This document shows, piece after piece, positions 42,778-52,700 of a DNA stretch of 56,520 bases. Numbering within the stretch: position 1 is the first letter of the stretch; the number at the start of each line of letters is the position of its first letter. The notes below the pieces were generated by a model. It was not told the origin of the DNA. It worked only from the letters and a program-made list of their open reading frames with translations, and ran no database searches. The translations under genes and the position numbers were made by a program. The DNA is taken from the NCBI GenBank assembly GCA_024684455.1, contig JAIKWU010000033.1:1-56520 (forward strand), read 5' to 3'. This DNA comes from Bacteroidaceae bacterium. Lineage in GTDB: Bacteria > Bacteroidota > Bacteroidia > Bacteroidales > Bacteroidaceae.

Positions 42778-44202
42778 TCATTTTTCTGTGTCGGAGACAG
42801 AGTTGAAGGGGCGTTCGCCCAGCAAGATTCGGTCAAAACGCACGATGCCGACAGTGTGCTCGGCATCGTACGACTGGATGCGCGAAGGACGAAAGACAGC
42901 AGCCGACGGGGCATCGACGGTGATGTCGGAAAAGGTGATGCTGTCGATGCAATGTCCAGGTGCACGGTTGTACTTCTCGCTCCAGAGCACACGAAGGTCG
43001 AACAGACGTCCGCGTTCAATGCCTTCAATGCGGATGCGGTCGAAACGCACGTCGACGATGTGGTTGTTGTCGCCGCAGTTGATGGCCAGTAGCCCTTCTT
43101 CCTTGCCCATGAGAATGTCGCAGTCGTGGATGCGTACCTGTCGCAGGGTCTCGCCCTCGGGGTTGCGGTCGTCGCCGTGCGAACCGATGTTCACAGGGTG
43201 TGCCACATCGGGCCAGAACACGCACTGGCCGACGTCGATATCCTCAGTACCGCCCCAGTACCACCAGCGGTGGTTGTAGAGGGCGATGCAGTCGTCGGAG
43301 GTGCGCAGGAAACAGTTGTCCACTTTGACGCGACGACAGCACATAAGGTCGATGCCGTCAGTCCACGAACGTGCTGAAAATGCCTTGATGTCGCGGATGA
43401 CGATGTCCTCGCTCTCACCGCCGAAGATGGTGTAGTGTGCGGGGTTGAGCACCGTGATGCCCTCGACGAGCACGTTCTTCGAATAAGTGATTTCGACGCC
43501 GCGCAGCGGATGGTCGAGGATACCACGGCCGACGATACGCACGTTCTCGGCATGATCGACGATGAGACGTGCTTTGACCACAGCGCCAGGTGCCAGATAG
43601 ACGGTGCAGTTGGACGGAATTTTGATGTCGCCGCCTGGGAGGTCCTTCGGGCGGTGAACGCCAGGTCCGAAGTAGATGAGGCGTGGGTTGCGGATGAAGA
43701 CGTCCTGAGAGTTCGGCGCTTCCCAGTTGATGGTCTGAGGCTCGTCGGCTGTGTGCCGTTCGGTCAATAGCGCATTGGCGAGAATGTGCAGGTTGTGCTC
43801 TCGGTCGTTGTCCTGTTCCAGACTCAGGTAGGTTGGCTCCGTCAGCGTGAACTCCACAGTCCGTGCGTCAATGCGTCGCGTCTGAATCCGACGGGCAGAG
43901 GGACGCACGATGGGGCTGTAGGTGTCGTGCTCGTTGCTGCGGACACGCACGACAACGGGGCTGCCCATGTCGAACTCGGCATAGGCCGACTGCTGCACCC
44001 TGCGGGTGTTGACGTCACATCGCAGGACTGGCACTGATTTCCAAGATGGAGAATCCATCGGACGCACACTCACGTCGTAGCGTGCCGATTGTTCAGGTCC
44101 TTCCTTCTCAGGCATCAGCGCCACTTCGACCTGTGCTGTTGCTGGCAGGATGATGCCTGCCTGCAACAGTAGGGTCAGAAACAGATTCTTGTATGGGTTC
44201 AT
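42778..44202 (-). CDS. Secreted beta-helix glycosidase-like protein (GH28/GH49-like)
   Basis: A 474-residue protein with a signal peptide (1-23, ends TATA before Gln). An N-terminal beta-sandwich (about 25-130) precedes a right-handed beta-helix with repeated rungs (NVRIVGRGILDHP, NVLVEGITVLNP, DIVIRDIKAF). Asp-rich turns such as TSDDCIALYNH and WTDGIDL lie where polygalacturonase-type catalytic aspartates would be. FGPGVHRP and PSNCTVYLAPGAVVKA are typical of GH28/GH49-like proteins. The exact family and substrate are not certain. Its ATG overlaps the stop of the upstream gene by four bases (ATGA), so translation is probably coupled. It lacks the sorting tail. Confidence 0.7.
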   Translation of the reverse strand: MNPYKNLFLTLLLQAGIILPATAQVEVALMPEKEGPEQSARYDVSVRPMDSPSWKSVPVLRCDVNTRRVQQSAYAEFDMGSPVVVRVRSNEHDTYSPIVRPSARRIQTRRIDARTVEFTLTEPTYLSLEQDNDREHNLHILANALLTERHTADEPQTINWEAPNSQDVFIRNPRLIYFGPGVHRPKDLPGGDIKIPSNCTVYLAPGAVVKARLIVDHAENVRIVGRGILDHPLRGVEITYSKNVLVEGITVLNPAHYTIFGGESEDIVIRDIKAFSARSWTDGIDLMCCRRVKVDNCFLRTSDDCIALYNHRWWYWGGTEDIDVGQCVFWPDVAHPVNIGSHGDDRNPEGETLRQVRIHDCDILMGKEEGLLAINCGDNNHIVDVRFDRIRIEGIERGRLFDLRVLWSEKYNRAPGHCIDSITFSDITVDAPSAAVFRPSRIQSYDAEHTVGIVRFDRILLGERPFNSVSDTEK

Positions 44203-47200
44203 AGGATGAAAACTTTCTTGCCGCCGACAATGTAGAAGCCTTTAGAAGGCGTCTTGACTTTTCGGCCCATAAGGTCATAAATCGTTGTACCTTGTAGTTG
44301 GTCCTTTGTACTTAGCGTGTTGATGCCCGTGGCTTCCTGTCCGTAGTAGGTAAGGGTAAAATTGTCGAACACGAGCCAGGTCGTGTCATTGGTCGGCTCA
44401 GCAATGCCGAATGTCAGCATACCGTCATCACCCACATTGGCCTCCACACTGAGAAGAGCGTATTTGCTGTCAGCGTTCATGCGGTTGCGCTGAGTGTCGA
44501 AGTCTGAGCCGGCACAACTCTGTTTGACTACAGCCTGCTCGGTACCAGTACTGGTGGTGGCAAAAAGGTAGCCTGTGTTGACGCCTTCACCATTAACCAT
44601 CTGAACCGTAACGACATAGCGTCCTGCAGGCATGTCTGTCATGGTCTGCTGCATCTTGAAGTCGGTGCTGTGCCATGTTTCGGCAGCACCATTGAAGCGC
44701 TGGTTGCCGAATGTACCCTGAACGGTCCAGAGCGCCCAATTCAACGCTTCGAACGAGGGATTGAGTACGAGTACCGTGGCATCAACGGGGGCAGACTCCG
44801 TAGCGTCGGCCAAAAGTTCGTTGTGCAGTTGTGCCTTGTTGATGGCAAAAAGCTGGAAGTGTCCGATTTCGGCATCGACCGACTTGTTGCAGGCGAGTTC
44901 TTCGCCGTCGTGGTAGCCGTTCTCGGGCGCCCACAGTCCTAGCCAGTTGCCTGGATAAGTGCCGTTCTGAACAGTCCAACTGCCACCGTCGTTGTACATC
45001 AACAGGCGAGCCCAACTGCAAACGTAAGGCTGGTCGTGGGTGCGTAGGTGCCACGGCGCATTCATCTCGGTCTGCAGGAGCAGTCCGTCGTAATCGACGT
45101 TGCGCAGGCAGTAGCCCCCGTCGAAAGGTTCGATGGTGTAGAGTTTCAGGAAGTCGGCAAGAGGACTGCAACTCTTTTGGTAGAAGAGTGCCTTGTTGCC
45201 GTTCATTGGAGCGTTAGCAAGACCGAGCATGAGGTCCTTTTCGTCGCTGCAAAGCACGAAGTAACTGTTGGATAATGATTGATCCAATTCCGACACTTCG
45301 GTAATGTGGCTGAATCCATCTTCAGCCAAAATGTTGTAGTAATTGAGATTCGTGTCCTTGACATTGACGCTGAAATGATACTCCTTGCCGAGATAGGTGG
45401 CACTGAATTCAAGGGCCTCGGTCAGGTCATTGAAGGCGTGTGTGGCACCGTGTGTGCCGTCAGCCCATACTACATCCTGACCGTCGGCTGTCAGAGGAAG
45501 CATCAGGCGCAGCACGACATCGCTATGCTCAAATACCAATGCCTCAGTGCCTTCAGTCTGGGTGCCGTTGACATCGATGTAAGGAATGGCTTGCAGTACG
45601 GTCAGGTGGAAACGGGCTTCACTTACAGCACCGCTTTGGTTGCGGAACTGGCATGTGTAGTCGCAGTCGGAGGTTACGTTCATCACTGTTGTCACCGTAC
45701 CGCGAGTGCCATCGTCCCAGAGATAGTCGTCTGTCCAGCCCGTAGCGCCTTCGGCATAAAGAATAACATCCGAACCACTGAGTACGGCCTTCTCCGCCGT
45801 ACGTTCGATGAGTCCATCGACAGTAATCTCCTGAGTCATCAGGTCTGCCTCTGCATCGCCTGCTACGGCAATGGCAAACGACTGTTGGCTCTGCTTACCA
45901 TTGGCAGCCGTATAGGTCACACGGTATATATAACTCTTGTCGGCATGGACGGTCAACTGACGCGTAGTTTCACCTGTCTCCCATTTCCAGAGCCCTGTGT
46001 CCGTCACGCCTTCGGGCAGTTGTGGAATCAGGGTGATTTCGGCTCCGTCGGCAGGTATGGCAAACGTCTCGCCACGCCAGTATTTGTATTTCAGACCACC
46101 CAGGTTGGTCTGGTTCTTCAGCGTCTCACCCTTATAGACGATGTCGCCTGAAAGTGGTGTGATGGCATCAGCCTTATCGATGGCGGGACGCCACGACGTG
46201 AGGGTAGTGAAGCCGAGGTGGTCGTAGCCACCACTGTTCGCATTGTAGTTTCCACCGCCGCCATCGGGACAAAGGACTGCTGCTGCCGCATCCGAATACT
46301 GCATCTTTACGCCGCGCAGACCTTCATAATAACCACGTACGCGGTCCCACATCGGACGACGCTCACCTTTTCCACCTTCATTCGGCCCGAACATCTGCCA
46401 ACTGGCGCCACGCACACCTCTACAGTCAGCATATTCATAAGGATACCAAGGGAGGTCGGCACCCGAGAGCCCCGCAAAGTTGAGCGCTGCCACATATTCG
46501 GCACCCGCAGCGATACGGTCGTTCATATAGGCATAAAGGTCGTCGCCCTGATTAAAACCTACCTGACAAATGTCGAGGGCACACCCCAGTGCCATAACCG
46601 TGTGTCCCTGGTCGCGGCCAGACTCCTGCATCTGTCCAAGGAATCCGAAGGGGCCGCGAGCGTCGGGCATGGTAATGGGCACGAGGTTGCCAATAAACTC
46701 GTTGCAGCCGTCGTTGTAGATCATGGGTGTCTGTGTACGGTCTTCGACAAAGGTGCCCTGGTGGTCGTACTTGTAGAAAGAAACGCCTTGGTTATACATG
46801 TGAACGTCGTCGCAGAGAATGCCGATGGACATGACGCAGAGCGCATTGCACAGACCCCAGTTAGACCAATAGTGACCAGGACGCTCACCGCAGTCAGGAT
46901 ATCGGAAGTTCATCCAGGTGTCGTGACGACGGCGCAGGAAGTCGATGGCAGGATTATACCATACCTTGACCATCCAGCGCTTGAAACGCTCGAAGTCTTC
47001 AGGAGCCCAACCGTCGTAGTCGCGCATCAGTTCGGCGGCATTGGCAAACTCGTAGCCGTAGAGGCCTGCAGCGAGCGAAATGTTGGTGTTACCCGTCACC
47101 GCTTCGGTTACGTTACACCAGTTCATCATCGTCTGCACAGCCCAGTCGGCATTGGCGCGGTCGCCACCGATTTTCCAGCGCAGGGCGTTTTGGAAAGCAC

Positions 47201-48452
47201 AGTGAGCGGCACGGGCTGCATTCATGTAGTTGTCACCAGAGAGTCCGCGTTGCACATAGACCGTGGGCCATGTGGCGGTTCCTGCCCGCGACCACTGATT
47301 GTCGCACAGTATCTGCCACGCGCGTACCATATATTCATTTTTGTCGTCGAAAATCATCTTTTTCGCACGATTGATGTCTGCCTGTGTGACGAGGGCACCT
47401 GGATGGATAAAACCCTGTTGTCCAGCGATGAATTCGCGAGGCTGATGAGGGGCGTAGCCAGCGGTGGCCTTCACTTTATCGATGGCTGCTTTGAGGTCGA
47501 TGACCATTTCGTCAATATACCCTTGTGTGGCACGTTGTGCTGTACATTCCTTTTGTATCTGGTCGAGTTCAACTTTCAGTTGAGCCAAGGCGTTGGGTGC
47601 GTACCCTTCGCTATTGATTAGAAGGCTGGCTTCGTCTGCAAGGCTTCTGAGTTCTGTGAAATCACCTGCCACACCATATCGGAACCCATTCTCCAAACTG
47701 TTAGTGATGGCTGCCATTTGTGCCACTTCCGTATCGGTGAGGGCTGTGCCGTAGATACAGATGTTGTCAATGAGTGTGTTCTTCAGATAGTTGTCGTCAG
47801 CGAAAGCCGGACGACCAATCCAGCAATAGTTGGGTGCTTGCGTGAAGATGTCATGCAGCAATGGACGGTCGTCGGCTTGTGCCACCAGTCTGCCATCAAT
47901 GATGAGTTGGCCTCTTTTGCCTTTCTGTCGATAGACCATGTGGACCCATCGGCCAGTGGTTGTCTGACGCCCTGTTTCAAGTCCTGTTTCGCTACCCCAT
48001 CCTCCAGCCGATGTGGCTAAGCGCTGGGCGTTGATACGATAGGTCAGGTATTTGCCGGCAGTCTCGGTACAACTGGAGTTGTTCGAAAACGTAAACAAGT
48101 AATGTCCAGCGGTGCTAAGGTCGGTGTTCTTTTTGACACGATAATAGGCAGACAGCGTGAAGTCTTGCAGTTGGGCAAGAATCGTACCTGCTGCACTGGT
48201 TAAATTCAGGTAGCCGTTGTTAGAACCGATGCTGAGCACATGCTGGTCTCCCAACTCTATGACTTCTGCTTTTCTGTATGTTCGGGCTACAGTGCCAGAG
48301 ATGGGGTCAACAATGCCGTTGTCTGTAACGGTTTCAAAGTCGAACATCATGCGCAACTCGCGTGTTGGCAGGTTCTGTGCCGAAACGTTTGTGCTGAATG
48401 TGCTCAAGAGTATGAGCAGCAGGAAACTTAGGTGTTTGGGTGTTTTTTTCAT
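44199..48452 (-). CDS. Secreted LamG plus alginate-lyase-like protein with sorting tail
   Basis: A 1417-residue protein with a signal peptide (1-25). A LamG domain lies at about 30-255 and a helical linker at about 260-335. An alpha-toroid domain resembling alginate-lyase-type polysaccharide lyases spans about 340-780 (NEYMVRAWQIL, AAHCAFQNALRWKIGG, GHYWSNWGLCNAL, MQESGRDQGHTVMALG). Ig-like regions (about 820-1060), an RICIN-like or binding region and a galactose-binding-like module (about 1240-1370) precede the tail IYDLMGRKVKTPSKGFYI. The linker is coded by an AGTACAAAG-type repeat (44285-44313). The lyase assignment rests on fold-like features, not a proven motif; an uronic-acid-containing glycan is the likely target. 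Confidence 0.7.
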   Translation of the reverse strand: MKKTPKHLSFLLLILLSTFSTNVSAQNLPTRELRMMFDFETVTDNGIVDPISGTVARTYRKAEVIELGDQHVLSIGSNNGYLNLTSAAGTILAQLQDFTLSAYYRVKKNTDLSTAGHYLFTFSNNSSCTETAGKYLTYRINAQRLATSAGGWGSETGLETGRQTTTGRWVHMVYRQKGKRGQLIIDGRLVAQADDRPLLHDIFTQAPNYCWIGRPAFADDNYLKNTLIDNICIYGTALTDTEVAQMAAITNSLENGFRYGVAGDFTELRSLADEASLLINSEGYAPNALAQLKVELDQIQKECTAQRATQGYIDEMVIDLKAAIDKVKATAGYAPHQPREFIAGQQGFIHPGALVTQADINRAKKMIFDDKNEYMVRAWQILCDNQWSRAGTATWPTVYVQRGLSGDNYMNAARAAHCAFQNALRWKIGGDRANADWAVQTMMNWCNVTEAVTGNTNISLAAGLYGYEFANAAELMRDYDGWAPEDFERFKRWMVKVWYNPAIDFLRRRHDTWMNFRYPDCGERPGHYWSNWGLCNALCVMSIGILCDDVHMYNQGVSFYKYDHQGTFVEDRTQTPMIYNDGCNEFIGNLVPITMPDARGPFGFLGQMQESGRDQGHTVMALGCALDICQVGFNQGDDLYAYMNDRIAAGAEYVAALNFAGLSGADLPWYPYEYADCRGVRGASWQMFGPNEGGKGERRPMWDRVRGYYEGLRGVKMQYSDAAAAVLCPDGGGGNYNANSGGYDHLGFTTLTSWRPAIDKADAITPLSGDIVYKGETLKNQTNLGGLKYKYWRGETFAIPADGAEITLIPQLPEGVTDTGLWKWETGETTRQLTVHADKSYIYRVTYTAANGKQSQQSFAIAVAGDAEADLMTQEITVDGLIERTAEKAVLSGSDVILYAEGATGWTDDYLWDDGTRGTVTTVMNVTSDCDYTCQFRNQSGAVSEARFHLTVLQAIPYIDVNGTQTEGTEALVFEHSDVVLRLMLPLTADGQDVVWADGTHGATHAFNDLTEALEFSATYLGKEYHFSVNVKDTNLNYYNILAEDGFSHITEVSELDQSLSNSYFVLCSDEKDLMLGLANAPMNGNKALFYQKSCSPLADFLKLYTIEPFDGGYCLRNVDYDGLLLQTEMNAPWHLRTHDQPYVCSWARLLMYNDGGSWTVQNGTYPGNWLGLWAPENGYHDGEELACNKSVDAEIGHFQLFAINKAQLHNELLADATESAPVDATVLVLNPSFEALNWALWTVQGTFGNQRFNGAAETWHSTDFKMQQTMTDMPAGRYVVTVQMVNGEGVNTGYLFATTSTGTEQAVVKQSCAGSDFDTQRNRMNADSKYALLSVEANVGDDGMLTFGIAEPTNDTTWLVFDNFTLTYYGQEATGINTLSTKDQLQGTTIYDLMGRKVKTPSKGFYIVGGKKVFIL

Positions 48453-48543
48453 TGTTGTTTGTTGATAAGTTTGTGAGTTATTGTTTTCTGATATTTTTCA
48501 GTAGGATGCGGTGCTGTATTGCTCGGCAGGGTGGATTGCGATG

Positions 48544-48551
48544 CAAATTTA
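48544..48551 (-). promoter_or_regulatory. Promoter of the lyase-like unit
   Basis: Minus-strand TAAATTTG (48551-48544) matches TAnnTTTG, about 90 bases before the ATG at 48452. It belongs to a divergent control region with the regulator at 48752. Confidence 0.5.
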
Positions 48552-48572
48552 GGATTTTTGGTCGGCGTGTCG

Positions 48573-48660
48573 ATGTAACTTGTTTCTCAAAGGTTATGTA
48601 ACAATTATCTATTGTATTGATTGAGACGTTTGTTTTCTGGTTTATAGACATTTGTTACAC
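48573..48660. promoter_or_regulatory. TGTAAC half-sites in the divergent control region
   Basis: ATGTAAC at 48573-48579 and ATGTAACA at 48596-48603 are 23 bp apart in the same direction; the second forms GTTATGTAAC, itself a small inverted repeat. TTTGTTACAC follows at 48651-48660. The words match those in the GH30 and GH31 promoter regions. Confidence 0.45.
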
Positions 48661-48675
48661 TTTTTTTGCTGCTTG

Positions 48676-48709
48676 TTGTTCTTCTAATGCGCTTTTTTTC
48701 TTAACTTTG
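48676..48709 (+). promoter_or_regulatory. Promoter of the third sensor-regulator
   Basis: TTG at 48676-48678 and TAACTTTG at 48702-48709, about 43 bases before the first ATG at 48752. Confidence 0.6.
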
Positions 48710-48751
48710 CAGCATTTAGGACGTAAACCTCTTAGACTCATCACTCAGACA

Positions 48752-51202
48752 ATGATGAAACGTTTCATTTACCTTTCCATCATGGACGCCCCACGGGTCG
48801 TCTCTACATGTTTTTGTTTTTTTGCTGCTCTGTTTTTGTGTCTATGCAGCATCAACGCTCAGCCGACTGTCCGTCAATACACAGTGGCTGACGGATTACA
48901 GACGGGACAGGTGCGCCAGATTGTTGAACTGCCGAATGGGCAGATTTTCGTGGCGACCGAGGGTATGTTCTTTTTGCAGAACGGCGAGCGTTTCGTTCCG
49001 CTCTCTTGTCGTCTTGACAGTGTCCGTGCCTTGAATGGTTTTGGTAGCCATCAGTGTATGTGGCAGGGCGATTCGCTACTGTGGCTTAAGGACTTCTATT
49101 CGTTGTATCTGCTGGATGTGCGTCAGCGTCGGTTCCGTTATGACTACGAAGAGGGGTTGTCGGAGGGGCTGGTGCGCCGTTTCGTCGAGCCTGAGTTCGA
49201 TTCGTTGGAGTTGCGGAATCGTGAGTATCTGGATGTGCATCGCCCTTTGTTTGATTCTGTCAGGTGCGTGGTGGGACTGGAGGATGAGGGGCTTACGGCT
49301 TTCTGCGAGGACCGACAGGGCGGTGTGTGGATGGGGACGACGGGTAGCGGCATTGTCTATATGGGTCCTGTGGGACATCGTGTGAATGTGTGCGAGATAG
49401 GGGACGATGTGGCTCGTCGGATGGTGTCGCTGGGTGACGGACTGTTGCTGGTGGGTGGCGAAGGGGGCATCTATGTGTTTGATGTGCGCACCAACAGGGT
49501 GGTGAAGTCGCTGGCAAGGGGTTCGTTTCATTGTACTGAAATGTCGAAGGATGTGCGTGGCCGTGTGTGGGTGTGTACGAATCAGGGGCTTTATGTCTAT
49601 GCTGAGGGGAATCTGGACCTCTATGACACTTCGACGACGACGGGGCTGGTTCATAACTATATGCGCCTGGCTTTGCCTTTGGAAGACGGTCGTGTGCTTG
49701 TCTGCAACCTGATGCACCATCTGGGCTACCTGTATCCCGAGGAACGGCGGTTTGAGTTGCTCAACGAGAAGATCCCGATCTTGGATAACTACAGGACGAT
49801 GATATGCGCTGCGCCGTTGGGACAGTCTACGCAGCATGTGTTGGTGTTGACGCAGAATGGTGTCTTTGTGCTGGATACGCGCCATGACCGCTGTCTGCCT
49901 TTCGATGCGGTGAATGGGGCGATGCGCTACAGTAATAAGTATAATTGTGTGCTGCATGACAGCAGAGGACGTCTGTGGCTGGGCACGCAGAACGGACTTT
50001 TGATGCTGACAACTCAGCAGGAAAGCCCACAGGTGTGGGAGATGCGTCGTGTGACCGAGGCTGACGGGCTTTCCAACACGTGCATTCAGAGTCTTGCCGA
50101 GGACCCTTATGGTCATATCTGGGTGGGTACGTCGTGGGGTATTAACCGAATTGAGGTGGATGACGACGGCCATTTGCGTATTCGCTGGCTGGGTGCCTTC
50201 GAGGGAGTGCCTTCGGTGGAGATGTTTGAACGTGGCATCTGTATGTTGACGGACGGACGTGTGTATTTTTCGACGTTGCAGGGGCTGGTCACGTTCCGTA
50301 CCGACAATTTTGCACAGCCGCTTGAACAGCCTTCGGTCGTGCTCGTCGGCCTGAGTGTCGATGGTGAGGAGATGCCGATGGAGTTGCTTTCGCTCGAACT
50401 GTCCTATCGTCAGAATGACATCAGTATGCAGTTTTCAGCGCTCAACTATGCGAGTCCTGAGCGTACGCTCTACCGCTATCGGCTGCTCGGCCTCGATGCT
50501 GCCTATTCATACAGTCGAGGCGCGGTAGCAGATATTCACTATTATGCCCTGCGTCCTGGCACCTATACGATGGAGGTACAGGCATCGGTGGGCGACGGTG
50601 AGTGGGGACCCGTATTGAAGAAGCAGATTGTGATTAGTCCGCCGATATGGTTCACGTGGTGGGCGCTTATCTTGTATTTCCTGTTGGGAGGCGGTCTGTT
50701 GCTCTGGCTGCTACATATCTATCTGAAGCGTCGTCAGGCGAAGTTGGAGCGTGAGAACGAGGCGCGTGTGAACAAACTCTTTGAACTGCGTGAAGAGGCT
50801 CTCCGCCAGTTTGCCCAGAATGCCGGTGTCGAGCAGGAGAAGGTGGCTGCCCACTGCGACAAGGAAAAGACGGACGAGATGGATAACCTTGTGACGCGGA
50901 TGATGAAGTATATCGGAAAGAACATGGACAACACGGACTACACGGTCGATCAGTTGGCACGCGACATCGGCATGAGCCGTGCCAATCTGTACAAGCGGAT
51001 GCAGACGGGGTTGGGCATTACGCCGAACGAGTTTATGCGTAATGTCCGTCTGAAGCGTGCGGCGCAGTTGCTGGCCGAGACAAGCCTCGAACCGTCGCGC
51101 ATCGGTCTGCTTGTCGGCTTCCAAACGCCGCGCTATTTCAGTCAGTGCTTTGTCCGTCTCTTTGGTGTCACGCCCAAAGAATACAGGGAAGGCAAGAAGT
51201 GA
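48752..51202 (+). CDS. Membrane propeller sensor with AraC-type DNA-binding domain, REP in signal region
   Basis: An 816-residue protein from 48752 (a second ATG follows at 48755). An upstream in-frame start at 48617 precedes the promoter and is rejected. The signal peptide is interrupted: MMKRFIYLSI, then MDAPRVVST coded by a REP palindrome, then a hydrophobic run ending SINA before Gln. Propeller blades (VWMGTTGSGI, LWLGTQNGLL, IWVGTSWGIN) fill about 35-525 and a Y_Y_Y-like domain about 550-630. A membrane helix lies near 633-657. An AraC domain (about 715-816, ending GFQTPRYFSQCFVRLFGVTP) ends it. No histidine kinase or receiver. It is divergent from the lyase-like unit and likely regulates it. 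Confidence 0.78.
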   Translation: MMKRFIYLSIMDAPRVVSTCFCFFAALFLCLCSINAQPTVRQYTVADGLQTGQVRQIVELPNGQIFVATEGMFFLQNGERFVPLSCRLDSVRALNGFGSHQCMWQGDSLLWLKDFYSLYLLDVRQRRFRYDYEEGLSEGLVRRFVEPEFDSLELRNREYLDVHRPLFDSVRCVVGLEDEGLTAFCEDRQGGVWMGTTGSGIVYMGPVGHRVNVCEIGDDVARRMVSLGDGLLLVGGEGGIYVFDVRTNRVVKSLARGSFHCTEMSKDVRGRVWVCTNQGLYVYAEGNLDLYDTSTTTGLVHNYMRLALPLEDGRVLVCNLMHHLGYLYPEERRFELLNEKIPILDNYRTMICAAPLGQSTQHVLVLTQNGVFVLDTRHDRCLPFDAVNGAMRYSNKYNCVLHDSRGRLWLGTQNGLLMLTTQQESPQVWEMRRVTEADGLSNTCIQSLAEDPYGHIWVGTSWGINRIEVDDDGHLRIRWLGAFEGVPSVEMFERGICMLTDGRVYFSTLQGLVTFRTDNFAQPLEQPSVVLVGLSVDGEEMPMELLSLELSYRQNDISMQFSALNYASPERTLYRYRLLGLDAAYSYSRGAVADIHYYALRPGTYTMEVQASVGDGEWGPVLKKQIVISPPIWFTWWALILYFLLGGGLLLWLLHIYLKRRQAKLERENEARVNKLFELREEALRQFAQNAGVEQEKVAAHCDKEKTDEMDNLVTRMMKYIGKNMDNTDYTVDQLARDIGMSRANLYKRMQTGLGITPNEFMRNVRLKRAAQLLAETSLEPSRIGLLVGFQTPRYFSQCFVRLFGVTPKEYREGKK
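48782..48810. repeat. REP palindrome inside a signal-peptide coding region
   Basis: ATGGACGCCCCACGGGTCGT and the arm remnant CTCTACATG. It contains an in-frame ATG at 48782 that could serve as an alternative start. Confidence 0.75.
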
Positions 51203-51212
51203 AGGCCTGGGT

Positions 51213-52697
51213 TCAGAACTGGAAATAGATGAAGGGCTGAACGTCGCTCGACTTCACCTGTATGACGATGAAGATGACGGCGACGATGAGCAGGGCCTGC
51301 ACCACGAGGGGCGATCGTGTGACGAACTGCTGGCTGCGGTCGGACCACGACTGCGGCAGGAAGTGGAGCACGTAGCCAAGCAGCATGAGCAAACCTACGG
51401 CCCAGTAACTGGTAGCCCACTGCAGGAAAATCTGCGGCTGGAAGTTGGTGAAAATCTGCTCCAGCATGAGGAATGAACCTTCGAACGTCTGGTTGCGGAA
51501 GAATATCCAGGCGAAGGCAGCGAGGTGGAAGGTGATGAGTATGCGCCACCACGACACGCCCGAAGTGCCTTCTTTCTGTCGGTTGAGAAACGATGTGTTG
51601 AAGAGTTTGTCAACGACCAGCATCAGTCCGTGGAAACCGCCCCAGACGATGAAGTTGAGCGAGGCTCCGTGCCACAGGCCTCCCAGCAGCATCGTAATCA
51701 TCAGGTTGAGATACTGACGGAACTTGCCTTTGCGATTGCCGCCGAGTGAGATGTACAGGTAGTCCTTCAGCCACGAGGACAGGCTGATGTGCCAACGACG
51801 CCAGAACTCGGTGATGCTCTGTGACTTGTAAGGCGAGTCGAAGTTCTTCGGGAACTGGAAGCCGAGCAAGAGTGCCAGACCGATGGCCATATCGGAGTAG
51901 CCTGAGAAGTCGCAGTAAATCTGAAGCGTGTAGCCATAGACGGCAAGGAGGTTTTCCAGACCGCTGTACAGGTCGGGCTGGGCAAAGACGCGCTCGACGA
52001 AGTTAACTGAGATGTAGTCGCTGATGACGGCTTTCTTGAACAGACCTGCGATGATGAGGAATACGCCGCGGCCTATCATCTCGTTGGTCACACAGAGCGG
52101 ACGACGTATCTGCGGAATGAAGTCGCGGGCACGGACGATGGGACCAGCCACGAGTTGCGGGAAGAAACTGACGTAGAAGGCGTAGTCCAGCATCGAGTCC
52201 AGCGGCTTCAACTGGCCGCGGTAGATGTCGATGGTGTAACTGAGCGACTGGAACGTGAAGAACGAGATGCCGACGGGAAGGAAGATGTCGAGGGCCGAGA
52301 AGGTGCCGCCCGTGAGGCTTGCCCACATCTCGCCGAAGAAGTTGGTGTACTTGAAGTAGAAGAGCAACCCGAGGTCGAGGGTGAGCGAGAAGATGATGAG
52401 GAACTTGGCGGTCATGCGGCTTGTGTCCCTCACTTCGGCAATCATGCGTGCCATGTAGTAGTCGCTCACCGTGACGATGGCGAGGAGGAAGAAGTAGAAG
52501 CCGCTGCTCTTATAATAGAAGTAGTAGGAGAACGCCGTCACGAACATGAGCCGCAGCGTCGTCTTTGTGCCCAATGCCCAATAGACGAGGGAGAAACCGA
52601 GAAACAGCAGCAGGAACACACCGCTGCTGAAAATCATCGGTGCTGTCGGGTCGTATGTAAGTTGTTGGAGCACTCGGCTCCAGTCGATGTTGAACAT
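51213..52697 (-). CDS. MBOAT-family O-acyltransferase
   Basis: A 494-residue integral membrane protein with about ten or more helices. It carries the MBOAT signature: His303 in FWRRWHISLS and the invariant His343 in GGLWHGASLNF; YCDFSGYSDMAIGLALLLG and FFPQLVAGPIVRA are also characteristic of the DltB/AlgI group. It moves acyl groups, usually acetyl, across the inner membrane for transfer to an extracytoplasmic polysaccharide. It is the last of three minus-strand genes, three bases after an SGNH-hydrolase gene. It converges with the sensor-regulator, ten bases from its stop. The acceptor glycan is not indicated. Confidence 0.9.
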   Translation of the reverse strand: MFNIDWSRVLQQLTYDPTAPMIFSSGVFLLLFLGFSLVYWALGTKTTLRLMFVTAFSYYFYYKSSGFYFFLLAIVTVSDYYMARMIAEVRDTSRMTAKFLIIFSLTLDLGLLFYFKYTNFFGEMWASLTGGTFSALDIFLPVGISFFTFQSLSYTIDIYRGQLKPLDSMLDYAFYVSFFPQLVAGPIVRARDFIPQIRRPLCVTNEMIGRGVFLIIAGLFKKAVISDYISVNFVERVFAQPDLYSGLENLLAVYGYTLQIYCDFSGYSDMAIGLALLLGFQFPKNFDSPYKSQSITEFWRRWHISLSSWLKDYLYISLGGNRKGKFRQYLNLMITMLLGGLWHGASLNFIVWGGFHGLMLVVDKLFNTSFLNRQKEGTSGVSWWRILITFHLAAFAWIFFRNQTFEGSFLMLEQIFTNFQPQIFLQWATSYWAVGLLMLLGYVLHFLPQSWSDRSQQFVTRSPLVVQALLIVAVIFIVIQVKSSDVQPFIYFQF

Positions 52698-52700
52698 AGT

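Noticed and set aside
46218..47621. A 467-codon plus-strand open frame opposite the lyase-like gene
   Set aside because: It is the shadow of the minus-strand gene, with no promoter and low-complexity composition.
48617..48751. A 45-residue extension of the third sensor-regulator
   Set aside because: It begins upstream of the TAACTTTG promoter and would bury the signal peptide.
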